Below, in pieces: positions 9,499 to 17,950 of a DNA stretch of 64,000 nt. Positions within the stretch are counted from its first letter, which is position 1, and each line of letters starts with the position of its first letter. This DNA is from Salinithrix halophila (GTDB lineage: Bacteria > Bacillota > Bacilli > Thermoactinomycetales > DSM-45169): positions 1-64,000 of the forward strand of contig NZ_JBHSAP010000003.1 in assembly GCF_042650125.1 (NCBI RefSeq). The letters are read 5' to 3'. The notes beneath the pieces were generated by a model. It ran no database searches. It was not told the origin of the DNA and worked only from the letters and a program-made list of their open reading frames with translations. Position numbers and translations under genes: made by a program.

Positions 9499-10512
9499 TT
9501 AGTGCTTCAGTCCTGCTTCTTTTATCAATTTTGCAAAGGTTTTGTACTCCTTGTCCATATGGCGACCGAACTCCTCGCCGGTCATGAACCCTTCCTCCCA
9601 GCCCAGTTTGTTAGCCTGGGCTTTCCATTCATCCGTCGCCAGCATTTTTTTAATTTTCTGTTCGTAGTACTTCACCGCGGCGGGCTCCATATTCGGAGGC
9701 CCCATGATTCCCCGCCAGACTGTGAAGGAATCATCAATGCCCTGTTCCTTCAAGGTAGGGAATTCAGAAACGGTCTCTCCTTTCAACCGCTTCTCCGCCG
9801 TAATCGCCAAGACTTTTACCTTACCGGCCCGTGCCTGTTCTGTCGCTTCGGCTAAACCGGTCGAATACACATCTACATGACCGCCCAGGAGGGCACTCAT
9901 CCCTCCCCCGTCCTGCATGGATACGTATTTCAGTTTTTTCACTTCCACTCCGGCTTTCTTTGCCGCTTTCACAAACTGCATGTGATCCATGCTGCCCGGG
10001 GAAGAATCACCTACGATCGACGCGGCCTGGGGATTCTTTTTCAAATCGCCCATCAAATCGCCGATATTTTTCCACTTGGCGTCTTTCTTAACCACAAACG
10101 CTCCATAATCGGCGATCACTCCGGCAATCGGTGTGAAGTCTTTATGCCCAACCTTTGACTGCCCATTCAGTGGAACAAATAGAATCGGCGGAGAGGTAAC
10201 GAAGAGCGTATGGGGATCCCCCTTCTTATTGGCTACATAAGACCATCCCACCGCTCCTCCGCCTCCCGGTTTGTTCACCACCGCCATCGGCTTATCCAAA
10301 AGCTTTTCTTTATCCATCGTCTTCTGAATAATCCGGGCGGTCGTATCCCAACCACCACCTGCACCTGCCGGTGCAATCATTTCAATCGGTTTCTTCGGTT
10401 TCCACTCACCGGATGCTCCGCTTTTACCGCCGGTACTTTGCCCTGTACAAGCCGCCGTAACCAGTGCAAGAGATATCGCCCCGATCCCGAGCAACCATTT
10501 ATTCACTTTCAT
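9499..10512 (-). CDS. tctC: Tricarboxylate-binding lipoprotein (TctC/Bug family)
   Basis: A 337-aa extracytoplasmic solute-binding protein. The signal peptide ends in a lipobox (LVTAAC), so it is tethered to the outside of the membrane. The conserved Bug-family pieces are seen: APAGAGGGWDTTAR near residue 50 and a PGSMDHMQF segment near the middle. The ATG at 10512 is chosen because GGGG sits 8 nt upstream; a GTG three codons earlier overlaps the SD. It is first in the tct operon, with a cre-like site just upstream. Confidence 0.92.
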   Translation of the reverse strand: MKVNKWLLGIGAISLALVTAACTGQSTGGKSGASGEWKPKKPIEMIAPAGAGGGWDTTARIIQKTMDKEKLLDKPMAVVNKPGGGGAVGWSYVANKKGDPHTLFVTSPPILFVPLNGQSKVGHKDFTPIAGVIADYGAFVVKKDAKWKNIGDLMGDLKKNPQAASIVGDSSPGSMDHMQFVKAAKKAGVEVKKLKYVSMQDGGGMSALLGGHVDVYSTGLAEATEQARAGKVKVLAITAEKRLKGETVSEFPTLKEQGIDDSFTVWRGIMGPPNMEPAAVKYYEQKIKKMLATDEWKAQANKLGWEEGFMTGEEFGRHMDKEYKTFAKLIKEAGLKH

Positions 10513-10534
10513 CGTATCCACCCCTTTTCCGTTG

Positions 10535-10548
10535 GGAAAGCGCTTCCA
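10535..10548 (-). promoter_or_regulatory. Candidate cre site (CcpA) upstream of tctC
   Basis: GGAAAGCGCTTCCA differs from the near-ideal cre TGAAAGCGCTTTCA at two positions and lies 23 nt upstream of the tctC start. This suggests catabolite repression of the carboxylate transporter operon. Three ATTTTG boxes (10577, 10606, 10615) lie farther upstream. Confidence 0.65.
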
Positions 10549-10631
10549 ACTGTCTTCACCATAACCAATGATGGCGATTTTGTGAACTATATCGAAATAA
10601 ACACCATTTTGCTCATTTTGTTCACGGACAC

Positions 10632-10660
10632 AAAAAAAACCCGCTTCCCAAAGAAGCGGG
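10632..10660 (-). terminator. Terminator of the guaA-purine permease operon
   Basis: On the minus strand CCCGCTTC-TTTGG-GAAGCGGG is a perfect stem followed by eight T residues, 20 nt after the permease stop codon. Confidence 0.9.
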
Positions 10661-10679
10661 TGAATCTGTTGAAATCACC

Positions 10680-12005
10680 TTACATACTACCCAAGAAAAC
10701 AAAGCGGATGATAAATAGAGCAGCTAATATATAGATGATAAGATGAACCGATTTCCACTTTCCGGCGAAAATCTTAGCCAACGGGTACAGAATAAATCCA
10801 ACAGCGATTCCGGTAGCGATGCTGAAGGTGAGCGGCATCATCAATACGGTCAGAAAAGCCGGAACCGCCTCACTCAGATCCTTCCACTCGATTTCCTTCA
10901 AACTGGCAGCCATTAAGACCCCGACGATGATCAGAGCTGGGGATGTGATCGCCGCTACAGAAGCGAAGGCCTCGACCAGTGGGAAAAAGAAGATGGACAG
11001 GAGGAAGAGCAACCCGGTGGTAACTGCCGTCATTCCCGTCCTTCCACCAGAAGCCACTCCTGCGGTGGACTCGATGTAAGACGTTACCGTGGACGTCCCC
11101 AAGGCTGCACCCGACATCGTAGCGACGGAGTCAGCAGTCAAGGCTCGTCCCGCCCGAGGAAGTTTGTTGTTTTTCAAGAGCCCGGCTTGGTTGGAAACGC
11201 CGACCAAGGTGCCCGCTGTGTCAAAAAGGTCCACGAACAGGAAGGCAAAGATAATCGCAAAAAAACCCATGTCCAAAGCCCCCATGATGTCCATCTGCAT
11301 CAAGGTTGGGGCAAGGCTTGGCGGAGCATCAAAAATCTTGTCCGGCACCTGGACAACGCCTGTGACCATGCCGGCCACCGCCGTACCAATCATCCCGAAA
11401 AAGACAGCTCCCTTCAGCCCCCGAATCATCAGAAACAAGGTGAGCACCAGGCCGAAGAGAGTGAGGAGCTCCCCCGGTTTCAACAGATTCGGGTTGAGAG
11501 AAACGTAGGTGGCATCATTGGGGACGATAAACTGGGCGTTCTTCAGGCCGATAAAGGCGATAAAGAGACCGATCCCCGCAGAAACGGCATATTTAAGCCC
11601 CGGGGGGATCGCATTGATGATCAGTTCCCGCAGTTTGGTTACCGTCAACACCAGGAAAATGAAGCCGGACAGAAAGACCGCACCCAGGGCGGTCTCCCAA
11701 GAGACACCCATCCCAAGCACGACAGTGTAGGTAAAGTAAGCGTTCAAACCCATGCCCGGAGCAAGAGCGATGGGATAGTTGGCCAGAACGCCCATCAACA
11801 AGGTACCGATCGCCGATGCCAGCGCCGTGGCTACAAAGACGGCGCCAAAATCCATTCCTGCCTCTTTCCCAAGCAGAAAAGGGTTAACCAACAGGATATA
11901 AGCCATGGTTAAAAACGTGGTTGCGCCTGCCAGTATTTCCGTCTTCAGATTGGTTCGATGTTCTCGAAAGCCGAAATACCGGACAATGAAAGATTGTCGT
12001 TCCAA
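10680..12005 (-). CDS. NCS2 family guanine/hypoxanthine permease
   Basis: About 441 aa, 12-14 membrane helices, of the AzgA-like branch of NCS2 purine transporters (PbuG/PbuO type in Bacillus). The N-terminal RYFGFREHRTNLKTEILAG and the following TTFLTMAYILLVNP are diagnostic. TTG at 12005 is preferred because GGGTGG lies 6 nt before it; a GTG at 12017 touches the SD. It follows guaA by under 30 nt and is probably controlled by the same guanine riboswitch, which fits a purine importer. Confidence 0.9.
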   Translation of the reverse strand: MERQSFIVRYFGFREHRTNLKTEILAGATTFLTMAYILLVNPFLLGKEAGMDFGAVFVATALASAIGTLLMGVLANYPIALAPGMGLNAYFTYTVVLGMGVSWETALGAVFLSGFIFLVLTVTKLRELIINAIPPGLKYAVSAGIGLFIAFIGLKNAQFIVPNDATYVSLNPNLLKPGELLTLFGLVLTLFLMIRGLKGAVFFGMIGTAVAGMVTGVVQVPDKIFDAPPSLAPTLMQMDIMGALDMGFFAIIFAFLFVDLFDTAGTLVGVSNQAGLLKNNKLPRAGRALTADSVATMSGAALGTSTVTSYIESTAGVASGGRTGMTAVTTGLLFLLSIFFFPLVEAFASVAAITSPALIIVGVLMAASLKEIEWKDLSEAVPAFLTVLMMPLTFSIATGIAVGFILYPLAKIFAGKWKSVHLIIYILAALFIIRFVFLGSM

Positions 12006-12030
12006 AACGTTAGCCACCCTTCAGTGGATG

Positions 12031-13569
12031 TTACTCCCATTCGATCGTGGCCGGCGGCTTCGAGGTGATATCGTATACCACCCGGTTGACGCCGTCCACT
12101 TCGTTAATGATCCGGTTGGAGATTGCCTCCAGCACATCATAGGGAATTCGGGACCAATCCGCCGTCATACCGTCGATGGAGGTAACCGCCCGGATACCGA
12201 CCGTGTAAGCATACGTACGGGAATCCCCCATAACCCCGACACTCTTGAAATCGGGGAGGGCGGTGAAGTACTGCCAAATCTCCGAATCCAACCCTGCCTT
12301 GGCGATTTCATCCCGCAGGATAGCATCGGACTCGCGGACGATGGTGAGCTTCTCTTCCGTCACTTCGCCGATGACACGGATTCCAAGGCCGGGTCCCGGG
12401 AAGGGTTGACGCCACACAATTTCCTTGGGCAACCCCAGTTCTTCCCCGACTTTACGTACCTCATCCTTAAACAGGGTATTGACGGGTTCCACCAGATCCA
12501 TCTCCATATCTTCCGGCAGCCCTCCGACGTTATGATGAGATTTGATCGTCTGAGCGGTATCCGTCCCGGATTCCACGATGTCCGTATAGAGGGTTCCCTG
12601 ACCGAGGAAGTGGTGTTTACCCAGTTTTTCGGCTTCTTCTTCAAATACACGGATAAATTCATTGCCGATGATTTTCCGTTTCTGTTCCGGATCACTCACA
12701 CCCGATAGCTTGGACAGAAAACGTTCCTGGGCGTCCACTTTGACCAGGTTCATTTGAAAATGATCGCCGAATGTGCGGACTACACTATCCGCTTCCCCTT
12801 TGCGAAGCAGCCCGTGGTCGACGAACATACAGGTTAACTGATCACCGATGGCACGGTGAATCAACGCGGCCACGACGGAGGAATCGACCCCGCCGGAAAG
12901 GGCGCAGAGGACGCGTTTGTCACCGATTTGGCGTTTTAACTCAGCGACTGTATCGTCGATGAAGGTTTCCATGCTCCAGTTTCCTTCACAGCCGCACACA
13001 TCATACAGGAAGCGGCGAATCATCTCATTTCCGCCCTCCGTATGGCGCACTTCCGGATGGAATTGGACGGCATAAACCTTGCGGACCGGATCACTCATGG
13101 CAGCGACGGGAGCCGAATGCGTCTTCCCGTCCACCTGAAACCCTTCCGGAGGAGAGATCACCACATCACTGTGGCTCATCCATACCAGTTGATTCCGGCT
13201 CATTCCGTTATACAACGGGCTGTCGGATACCAGTTCTACCTCGGCTTTTCCGTACTCCCGTTTATGGGCTCGATCAACGACGCCCCCGTAGTGGGCGGAG
13301 ATCATCTGCATCCCATAACAAATACCGAAGATCGGAATACCCAATTCAAAAATTGCGGGATCGCACTTGGGAGAACCGTTGGCATAGACGCTGTTCGGCC
13401 CCCCGGAAAAAACGATCCCTTTCGGAGCCATTTCACGCAGCTCTTCGGCACCTGTGCTATGAGGGATCAATTCACTAAAGACCCCTAAATCTCGAATCCG
13501 TCGGGCGATCAGCTGATTGTACTGACCCCCGAAATCCATCACCACAACGCGCTCCATCGGTTTATCCAT
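12031..13569 (-). CDS. guaA: GMP synthase (glutamine-hydrolysing)
   Basis: A 512-aa two-domain enzyme making GMP from XMP, ATP and glutamine. The N-terminal class I glutamine amidotransferase has the nucleophile motif GICYGMQ and the later His in QFHPEV. The ATP pyrophosphatase domain has the PP-loop ALSGGVDSSV, followed by the C-terminal dimerisation domain. ATG 13569 is chosen, with AGGTGG 9 nt upstream; the ATG seven codons earlier overlaps the SD. Full length for the family. It lies downstream of a guanine riboswitch. Confidence 0.97.
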   Translation of the reverse strand: MDKPMERVVVMDFGGQYNQLIARRIRDLGVFSELIPHSTGAEELREMAPKGIVFSGGPNSVYANGSPKCDPAIFELGIPIFGICYGMQMISAHYGGVVDRAHKREYGKAEVELVSDSPLYNGMSRNQLVWMSHSDVVISPPEGFQVDGKTHSAPVAAMSDPVRKVYAVQFHPEVRHTEGGNEMIRRFLYDVCGCEGNWSMETFIDDTVAELKRQIGDKRVLCALSGGVDSSVVAALIHRAIGDQLTCMFVDHGLLRKGEADSVVRTFGDHFQMNLVKVDAQERFLSKLSGVSDPEQKRKIIGNEFIRVFEEEAEKLGKHHFLGQGTLYTDIVESGTDTAQTIKSHHNVGGLPEDMEMDLVEPVNTLFKDEVRKVGEELGLPKEIVWRQPFPGPGLGIRVIGEVTEEKLTIVRESDAILRDEIAKAGLDSEIWQYFTALPDFKSVGVMGDSRTYAYTVGIRAVTSIDGMTADWSRIPYDVLEAISNRIINEVDGVNRVVYDITSKPPATIEWE

Positions 13570-13606
13570 CAGAAAGTCCCACCTTCTCATTCAGGAATGT
13601 CAACAT

Positions 13607-13659
13607 AAAAAGACCGGCCACCTCGCACCGCTCCTACCCGGCGATACAAGACTCCGGTC
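13607..13659 (-). terminator. Riboswitch expression-platform terminator
   Basis: On the minus strand GACCGG (13659-13654) and CCGGTC (13617-13612) form the base of a hairpin with an internal CGCCG/CGGTG helix, followed by TTTTT. It sits between the guanine aptamer and guaA. The alternative antiterminator pairing was not worked out in detail. Confidence 0.55.
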
Positions 13660-13719
13660 CACCGTTCCTTCGCATAAAAGCACATCCATGCATAAAGAAA
13701 GGCACCGGTGACCCATATG

Positions 13720-13786
13720 CTCGTAGTCCGGCCGTTTACGGCAGCCGGGTAGAAACGTTCAGGCCGTATTCCTGAAAATATACGAG
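13720..13786 (-). promoter_or_regulatory. Purine riboswitch aptamer, guanine class
   Basis: The minus strand shows the purine-aptamer core: P1 CTCGTA / TACGAG, the junction TATATTTTC, P2 with loop GAATACGG, J2/3 GTTTCTAC, and P3 with its loop around GCCGTAAACGG, ending in GGACTACGAG. The base corresponding to position 74 is C (ACTACGA), which specifies guanine rather than adenine. It precedes guaA and a purine permease, the expected targets. Confidence 0.93.
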
Positions 13787-13937
13787 ATAGATCTACCGTT
13801 CATTTTGGTTCCCGTATCCCATCTCAAAAACGCGATTTAATCATACCAATCGGCAGAATCCGGGTCAAGCAGTTGTTTCCAGGAGGTTGTTGCCAACAGT
13901 TTTCCCCCAGGCCTGGAAACCATTCTTTGGTGAAACT

Positions 13938-14201
13938 TTAATCCGTTACCATCGCCCACTCCCGAATCTCGAGACGACGGGCCCCCTTTTTGATATAGGG
14001 ATCGCTTTTAGCCAGGGATTCCGCTTCTTCCGCTGTTTTCGCCCGGTAGATGACCATCCCTCCAGAGCCATCCTCAAAACGACCGTAAGCCCATATGTTT
14101 CCCTTCTCCTTCGATTCCCTCAGATAATTCAGGTGCTCCTCCCGGAAACGAGCGCTTTTCTCTTCATCCAACCTATTCAGAAATGCCACAAAGGCCTTCA
14201 T
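13938..14201 (-). CDS. YciI family protein
   Basis: An 87-aa ferredoxin-fold small protein of the YciI/YCII family, with the typical start MKAFVAFLNRLDEEK and the late GARRLEIREW strand. ATG 14201 follows GAGGAGGGGG at proper spacing; an upstream in-frame ATG has no such site. YciI-like proteins have no settled general function; a His-Asp pair often proposed as catalytic is not clearly present here. It lies alone, divergent from the downstream cation transporter. Confidence 0.8.
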   Translation of the reverse strand: MKAFVAFLNRLDEEKSARFREEHLNYLRESKEKGNIWAYGRFEDGSGGMVIYRAKTAEEAESLAKSDPYIKKGARRLEIREWAMVTD

Positions 14202-14351
14202 GGTGCCCCCTCCTCTTTTTATCTTGAACGGATTTCTCATAACAACCTCTATCATAGTTCATCCGGATACTGAAAACTAGCATACCCGCTGTTTGCCGAT
14301 CCCCTCTGGGTGTTGGAGAGAGGCAAGTGTTTTTTCTTTGCCCATGGAAAC

Positions 14352-14379
14352 TTGATCAAGGCAATTCTCTTTCTATAGA
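14352..14379 (+). promoter_or_regulatory. Candidate promoter of the cation-efflux gene
   Basis: TTGATC (14352-14357) and TATAGA (14374-14379) have a 16-nt spacer and lie about 60 nt before the start codon at 14438. Confidence 0.45.
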
Positions 14380-14437
14380 CCCACACCGGGTTGATGCTTT
14401 AACCTATGGATGACCTTACCGGGGAAAGAGGGAGTCG

Positions 14438-15298
14438 ATGAAGAATCAAGCAGAATCGGGAGCTTGGGTTAGTATAGGAGCCTATATTCTCCTGAGCCTA
14501 TTTAAAATATCTATGGGTTTATACACCGGTTCCCAAGCCTTGACTGCTGACGGGCTGAACAATGTGACGGACATTATCGCTTCCACCGGGGTACTCATCG
14601 GCTTGAAAATATCCAGGAAGCCACGAGATGACGATCACCCTTACGGGCATTCGCGAGCGGAAAGCATCTCCGCCTTGATCGCTTCCTTTATTATGGCGAC
14701 AATCGGTTTACAGGTGTTGGGAGATGCCATTCAGTCCGCTTGGCTTGGGCAGGCAATCGCCCCGAACGCATTGGCTGCTGCCGTCGCCTTGGTTTCAGCT
14801 CTGGTGATGTTCGGCGTTTATGCTTTCAACCGGAGATTAGCCGATAAAACCAACAGTCATGCCCTTTCCGCCGTCTCCAAAGACAACCTCTCCGATGCCC
14901 TGATCAGCATCGGGGCTGCTGTTGGAATCATCGGGTCTCAGTTCGGTATGCCTTGGCTGGACCCCGTTGCAGCTGTCATCGTCAGCTTCCTGATCCTGAA
15001 AACTGCTTGGGAAATCTTCGCAGAAATGTCCCACCTTCTGACCGATGGTTTTCAACCAAAACGGTTGGTTCAATACCGGGAGACCATGGAGCAGACGGAC
15101 GGGGTGCTAGCTGTCGTCGACCTGAAGGGACGCATGCAGGGGCACGATATTATCCTGGATGCCGTGATCGAGATGGATGCCCGCCTCAGTGTTGAGGAGA
15201 GCCATCAGATCACGGAAGAATTGGAGCAGGTGATGAGGGAGAAGCACCACGTGAAGGTCACGCATATCCATGTAGAGCCGGATTCTCCGGAATCCTGA
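14438..15298 (+). CDS. Cation diffusion facilitator family transporter
   Basis: A 286-aa CDF transporter with about six membrane helices and a C-terminal cytosolic ferredoxin-like domain (from about residue 205). ALTADGLNNVTD near residue 30 and a DDHPYGHSRAE segment near residue 65 carry the expected metal-site Asp/His residues. The D-rather-than-H pattern of the first site is more like the manganese/iron-type members (MneP/MneS, FieF) than zinc-type CzcD; this is inference. Its stop codon directly abuts the stop of the convergent neighbour. Confidence 0.9.
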   Translation: MKNQAESGAWVSIGAYILLSLFKISMGLYTGSQALTADGLNNVTDIIASTGVLIGLKISRKPRDDDHPYGHSRAESISALIASFIMATIGLQVLGDAIQSAWLGQAIAPNALAAAVALVSALVMFGVYAFNRRLADKTNSHALSAVSKDNLSDALISIGAAVGIIGSQFGMPWLDPVAAVIVSFLILKTAWEIFAEMSHLLTDGFQPKRLVQYRETMEQTDGVLAVVDLKGRMQGHDIILDAVIEMDARLSVEESHQITEELEQVMREKHHVKVTHIHVEPDSPES

Positions 15299-16282
15299 TC
15301 ATTCCTCCTCGTACCAATTCCAAAAGTCCACTTCTCCCAATGACGCACCCGCAATCCAAGGTTCTTTTTTCAGTTTCAGTACCTCTTTGGTCAGCCCCGT
15401 AATAAGGGCACCAGAGAGTTTAATTCCGTTCTTTTCTAAGTAACCAATCCGCCGCTTGAGCTGCAGATCGGACTTCCAAGACGGGTCCAGCTTGGATTCG
15501 CCCTCTGCCAGCGTCCGCAAACTCTTCATAAAATATTTCTCCCGGTTAGCGGCGCTTCCATACGGTTCCAAGTCCGGGCCAACAGCGCTCTCACTTACGG
15601 TTTCAAAAAACCCCTTCGTTTCCACCTTGCGGGATGTCACCTTCTGATAAGGTTCCAGCCAACTATCCCCATAGGGAAATCCGATCGGCTCCCATGGACG
15701 TTCTTCTTCCTTTATTTTTTCGTCACCAGTATCGACGGCGAACCAGACAGGTGCAAAATCTTTCCCCTTCATCTTTTTCAAGACAGAAGCCGTAGAACGA
15801 GGATGATCAAAAACCAGGTAGGCTTCCACCACTGTGCCTTTCGGGAGTTTATCGAGCCGTTCCCATTCGTACCCCTCCGCATCTTTCGCATCCATGAAAG
15901 GTAAGCCTTTCGGTTCCTTGTCTCTCCACTGCCAGTCCATCCAGGTCATCTGTTCGAAGGTAAATTCCGTATCAATGCTCCCAGTCCTCACATGCTCCCC
16001 TCCTAACTGCCGGCAGAGTTCCCCGGTCATCTCCACGGAAAATAATCCACCGACAGAGGAGGAGAGGGGACCGCAGGATTCCGTTCCGGGTTCGGTTAAG
16101 GCGACAGTAGTCTCAACTAACCTCCTCAGCTTCTCATCCCGCGCCGGCTCGCCGCTGCCATAGTAAACGCTCGTTCCAATGGCCGAAATCAATCCCACCA
16201 GCAAAAGAACGGCAATCACCAGACATAACTGTGAAATCCACGTCCTTCTCTCCTTCAAAAACCCCGAATTTCTTTTTTTCAT
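15299..16282 (-). CDS. YhdL-like membrane protein (sigma-factor regulator domains)
   Basis: A 327-aa protein with a basic cytosolic N terminus (residues 1-17), one membrane helix (about 18-40) and a large extracellular part. The region PVWFAVDTGDEKIKEE near residue 180 resembles the sigma-factor-regulator C-terminal domain found in the anti-sigma factor YhdL of B. subtilis; this is recalled similarity, not a search. No ECF sigma factor gene lies next to it. GGAAAGGAAG precedes the ATG, and a 16-bp perfect palindrome lies about 30 nt upstream. Confidence 0.55.
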   Translation of the reverse strand: MKKRNSGFLKERRTWISQLCLVIAVLLLVGLISAIGTSVYYGSGEPARDEKLRRLVETTVALTEPGTESCGPLSSSVGGLFSVEMTGELCRQLGGEHVRTGSIDTEFTFEQMTWMDWQWRDKEPKGLPFMDAKDAEGYEWERLDKLPKGTVVEAYLVFDHPRSTASVLKKMKGKDFAPVWFAVDTGDEKIKEEERPWEPIGFPYGDSWLEPYQKVTSRKVETKGFFETVSESAVGPDLEPYGSAANREKYFMKSLRTLAEGESKLDPSWKSDLQLKRRIGYLEKNGIKLSGALITGLTKEVLKLKKEPWIAGASLGEVDFWNWYEEE

Positions 16283-16310
16283 TACTTATCTTCCTTTCCA
16301 CCATATTCCT

Positions 16311-16326
16311 TCCGTATATATACGGA
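16311..16326. promoter_or_regulatory. 16-bp palindrome upstream of the YhdL-like gene
   Basis: TCCGTATATATACGGA is a perfect palindrome 29 nt before the start codon at 16282. It may be an operator. The surrounding non-coding stretch (16283-16460) has no other recognised element. Confidence 0.4.
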
Positions 16327-16466
16327 TGAAAAAAGAAAAGGATTCGTGAGATTCCTAACTCCGGAGACAAGTGGCCACAGATTTAGATAAGAAGGTGCCC
16401 AACGTCCTTTACCAAAGGGAAAGGGTATCTTCTTTATTAAGTGTCCGAATTGCGACGGATGAAGAT

Positions 16467-16509
16467 AAAAACCCCCTCCTGGTTCCTTCTACCTGGAGGG
16501 GGTTTTTTT
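16467..16509. terminator. Bidirectional terminator
   Basis: ACCCCCTCC and GGAGGGGGT form a strong stem with A-run and T-run on the two sides. On the minus strand it ends the CDGSH gene. Confidence 0.85.
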
Positions 16510-16525
16510 GAGTCTTTCCCTTTAC

Positions 16526-16732
16526 TCACAATACCTTATCCGCTCTTACACAGTCCTCAAAGCTGCCGGAGTGGGCTCCGTCGCAAAAGGGCTTGTTTTG
16601 GGAAATTCCGCAGCGGCAGAGGGCAAACTGTTTCTTCGTTTCAAACACATTCCCTTCGGCGTCCACCAATTCCACGTCTCCTCGGACAATCAACGGTCCG
16701 CGGTCCATCGTCTGAATCCTGACATCCGCCAT
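16526..16732 (-). CDS. CDGSH iron-sulfur domain protein
   Basis: A 68-aa protein with the CDGSH-type [2Fe-2S] ligand set C-x-C-x2-(S/T)-x3-P-x-C-D-G-x-H: ALCRCGISQNKPFCDGAHSG at residues 37-56. The three Cys and one His are all present. Such proteins are redox or Fe-S transfer proteins; the bacterial role is not defined. AAGGGAGG precedes the ATG and a strong terminator follows, so it is a single-gene unit. Confidence 0.92.
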   Translation of the reverse strand: MADVRIQTMDRGPLIVRGDVELVDAEGNVFETKKQFALCRCGISQNKPFCDGAHSGSFEDCVRADKVL

Positions 16733-16825
16733 GATTGCGCCTCCCTTTTCATGATGGTTACAAAAGCATTGTTCACCTTTCCATGAAAGTTCAAACCAAC
16801 ATTTCGCGGTGACCGACGGGATCTT

Positions 16826-17674
16826 TCAAGAGGGGTCTGGGTCCCCCTGTCGCCACGGCACAGATCGAATCCGATATTCGTAAAGGATGGCATTCAACTG
16901 CCCGCCCATGATCAGGATCATCGCAGAAAGATAAAACCAGATGATCAGGACGATCAACCCGCCCAAATTCCCGTATATCAGGGAGTAGTTTCCCAAGGAG
17001 ACGTAATAGGAGAATCCCAAGGAGATCAGCTGCCACCCCAGCGTGGCAAAAAAAGCCCCCGGAGCTGCTTCTTCCGTTTCCATCCGAAGGTTGGGAGCAA
17101 AGTAGTACAGGCAAAAAAAGGCCAGAAAGAGCACCAAGCTGGAAAACAGCCAACGCATCAAGGACCATAGCGACTCCGACCAGGCAGTGAGGCCCAATTG
17201 CGGGAGGATGGATCCGCTGATTAACGATCCGAAGATCGGGAAGAGCAGGGAGATCACCACTGCGGTGAGCAACCCAGCCACCAGCAGGAGACTTTCGGCC
17301 ACCCCCCGCAGGAAGGGACGCCCCTCCTCCACCTGAAAAGTATAATTCAATATCCGAACCATGGATTGAATCCCCATATAGGTTAGCCATAAAGTAGCTA
17401 AAATACTGAAGGAAAGGAGATTCCCCCGCTGTACACCCAGGATGCTTTTCAGCGTGTTCTCGATCAGTTGATGAGTGTGGGCAGGAGCATAGGGACGGAT
17501 GAATTCCAAAACATTGTCCGCAGATAGGGGGAGATACCCGATCAAGGTGATCGCCACCAATAGAAAGGGGAACACGGATAGAAGGAAATAATAGGCCAAC
17601 TGGGCCGACAGGTCAAAAACCCCGTCACTAAAAAAGCGATTTTTCATCTCCCGGATCACCCAAAGAGTGTCCAT
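16826..17674 (-). CDS. YihY/BrkB family membrane protein
   Basis: A 282-aa protein with about six membrane helices. It shows the family's opening (AQLAYYFLLSVFPFLLV near residues 24-40) and the late GNYSLIYGNLGGLIVLIIW. Once misannotated as ribonuclease BN; the real function is unknown, with lipid or solute transport suggested. AAGGAGG lies 7 nt before the ATG. Confidence 0.9.
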   Translation of the reverse strand: MDTLWVIREMKNRFFSDGVFDLSAQLAYYFLLSVFPFLLVAITLIGYLPLSADNVLEFIRPYAPAHTHQLIENTLKSILGVQRGNLLSFSILATLWLTYMGIQSMVRILNYTFQVEEGRPFLRGVAESLLLVAGLLTAVVISLLFPIFGSLISGSILPQLGLTAWSESLWSLMRWLFSSLVLFLAFFCLYYFAPNLRMETEEAAPGAFFATLGWQLISLGFSYYVSLGNYSLIYGNLGGLIVLIIWFYLSAMILIMGGQLNAILYEYRIRSVPWRQGDPDPS

Positions 17675-17858
17675 GGGCCTGCCTCCTTTGTCCCTTTCGT
17701 TCCATGATTACGGCCTATCCATCGTAAATATGTTGTGCGCTTCCCCCCTTTTTTATGGCTTTTCTCCTTGTTTCGGTAACCTATGCTCGAAAGCCCAGGA
17801 AGCAATCCCTAACCCGGCTTTCGAGTATTACAGTAGTTGGGCCTATCGATAAACGATA

Positions 17859-17904
17859 AAAAAAGAGGCTTTCCATAAGCCTGTGCAGCTCATGGAAGCC
17901 TCCA
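17859..17904 (-). terminator. Terminator of groESL
   Basis: On the minus strand GAGGCTTCCATGAG pairs with TTATGGAAAGCCTC and is followed by a run of T, about 45 nt after the groEL stop. Confidence 0.85.
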
Positions 17905-17950
17905 ATTTTACGTTACCCGATCTTCGGGTTTATTTAGGTTAGGGCGAGAT

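Noticed and set aside
11187..11912. A 241-codon open frame antisense to the purine permease
   Set aside because: Low-complexity charged product, no RBS, complete overlap with a well-supported gene.
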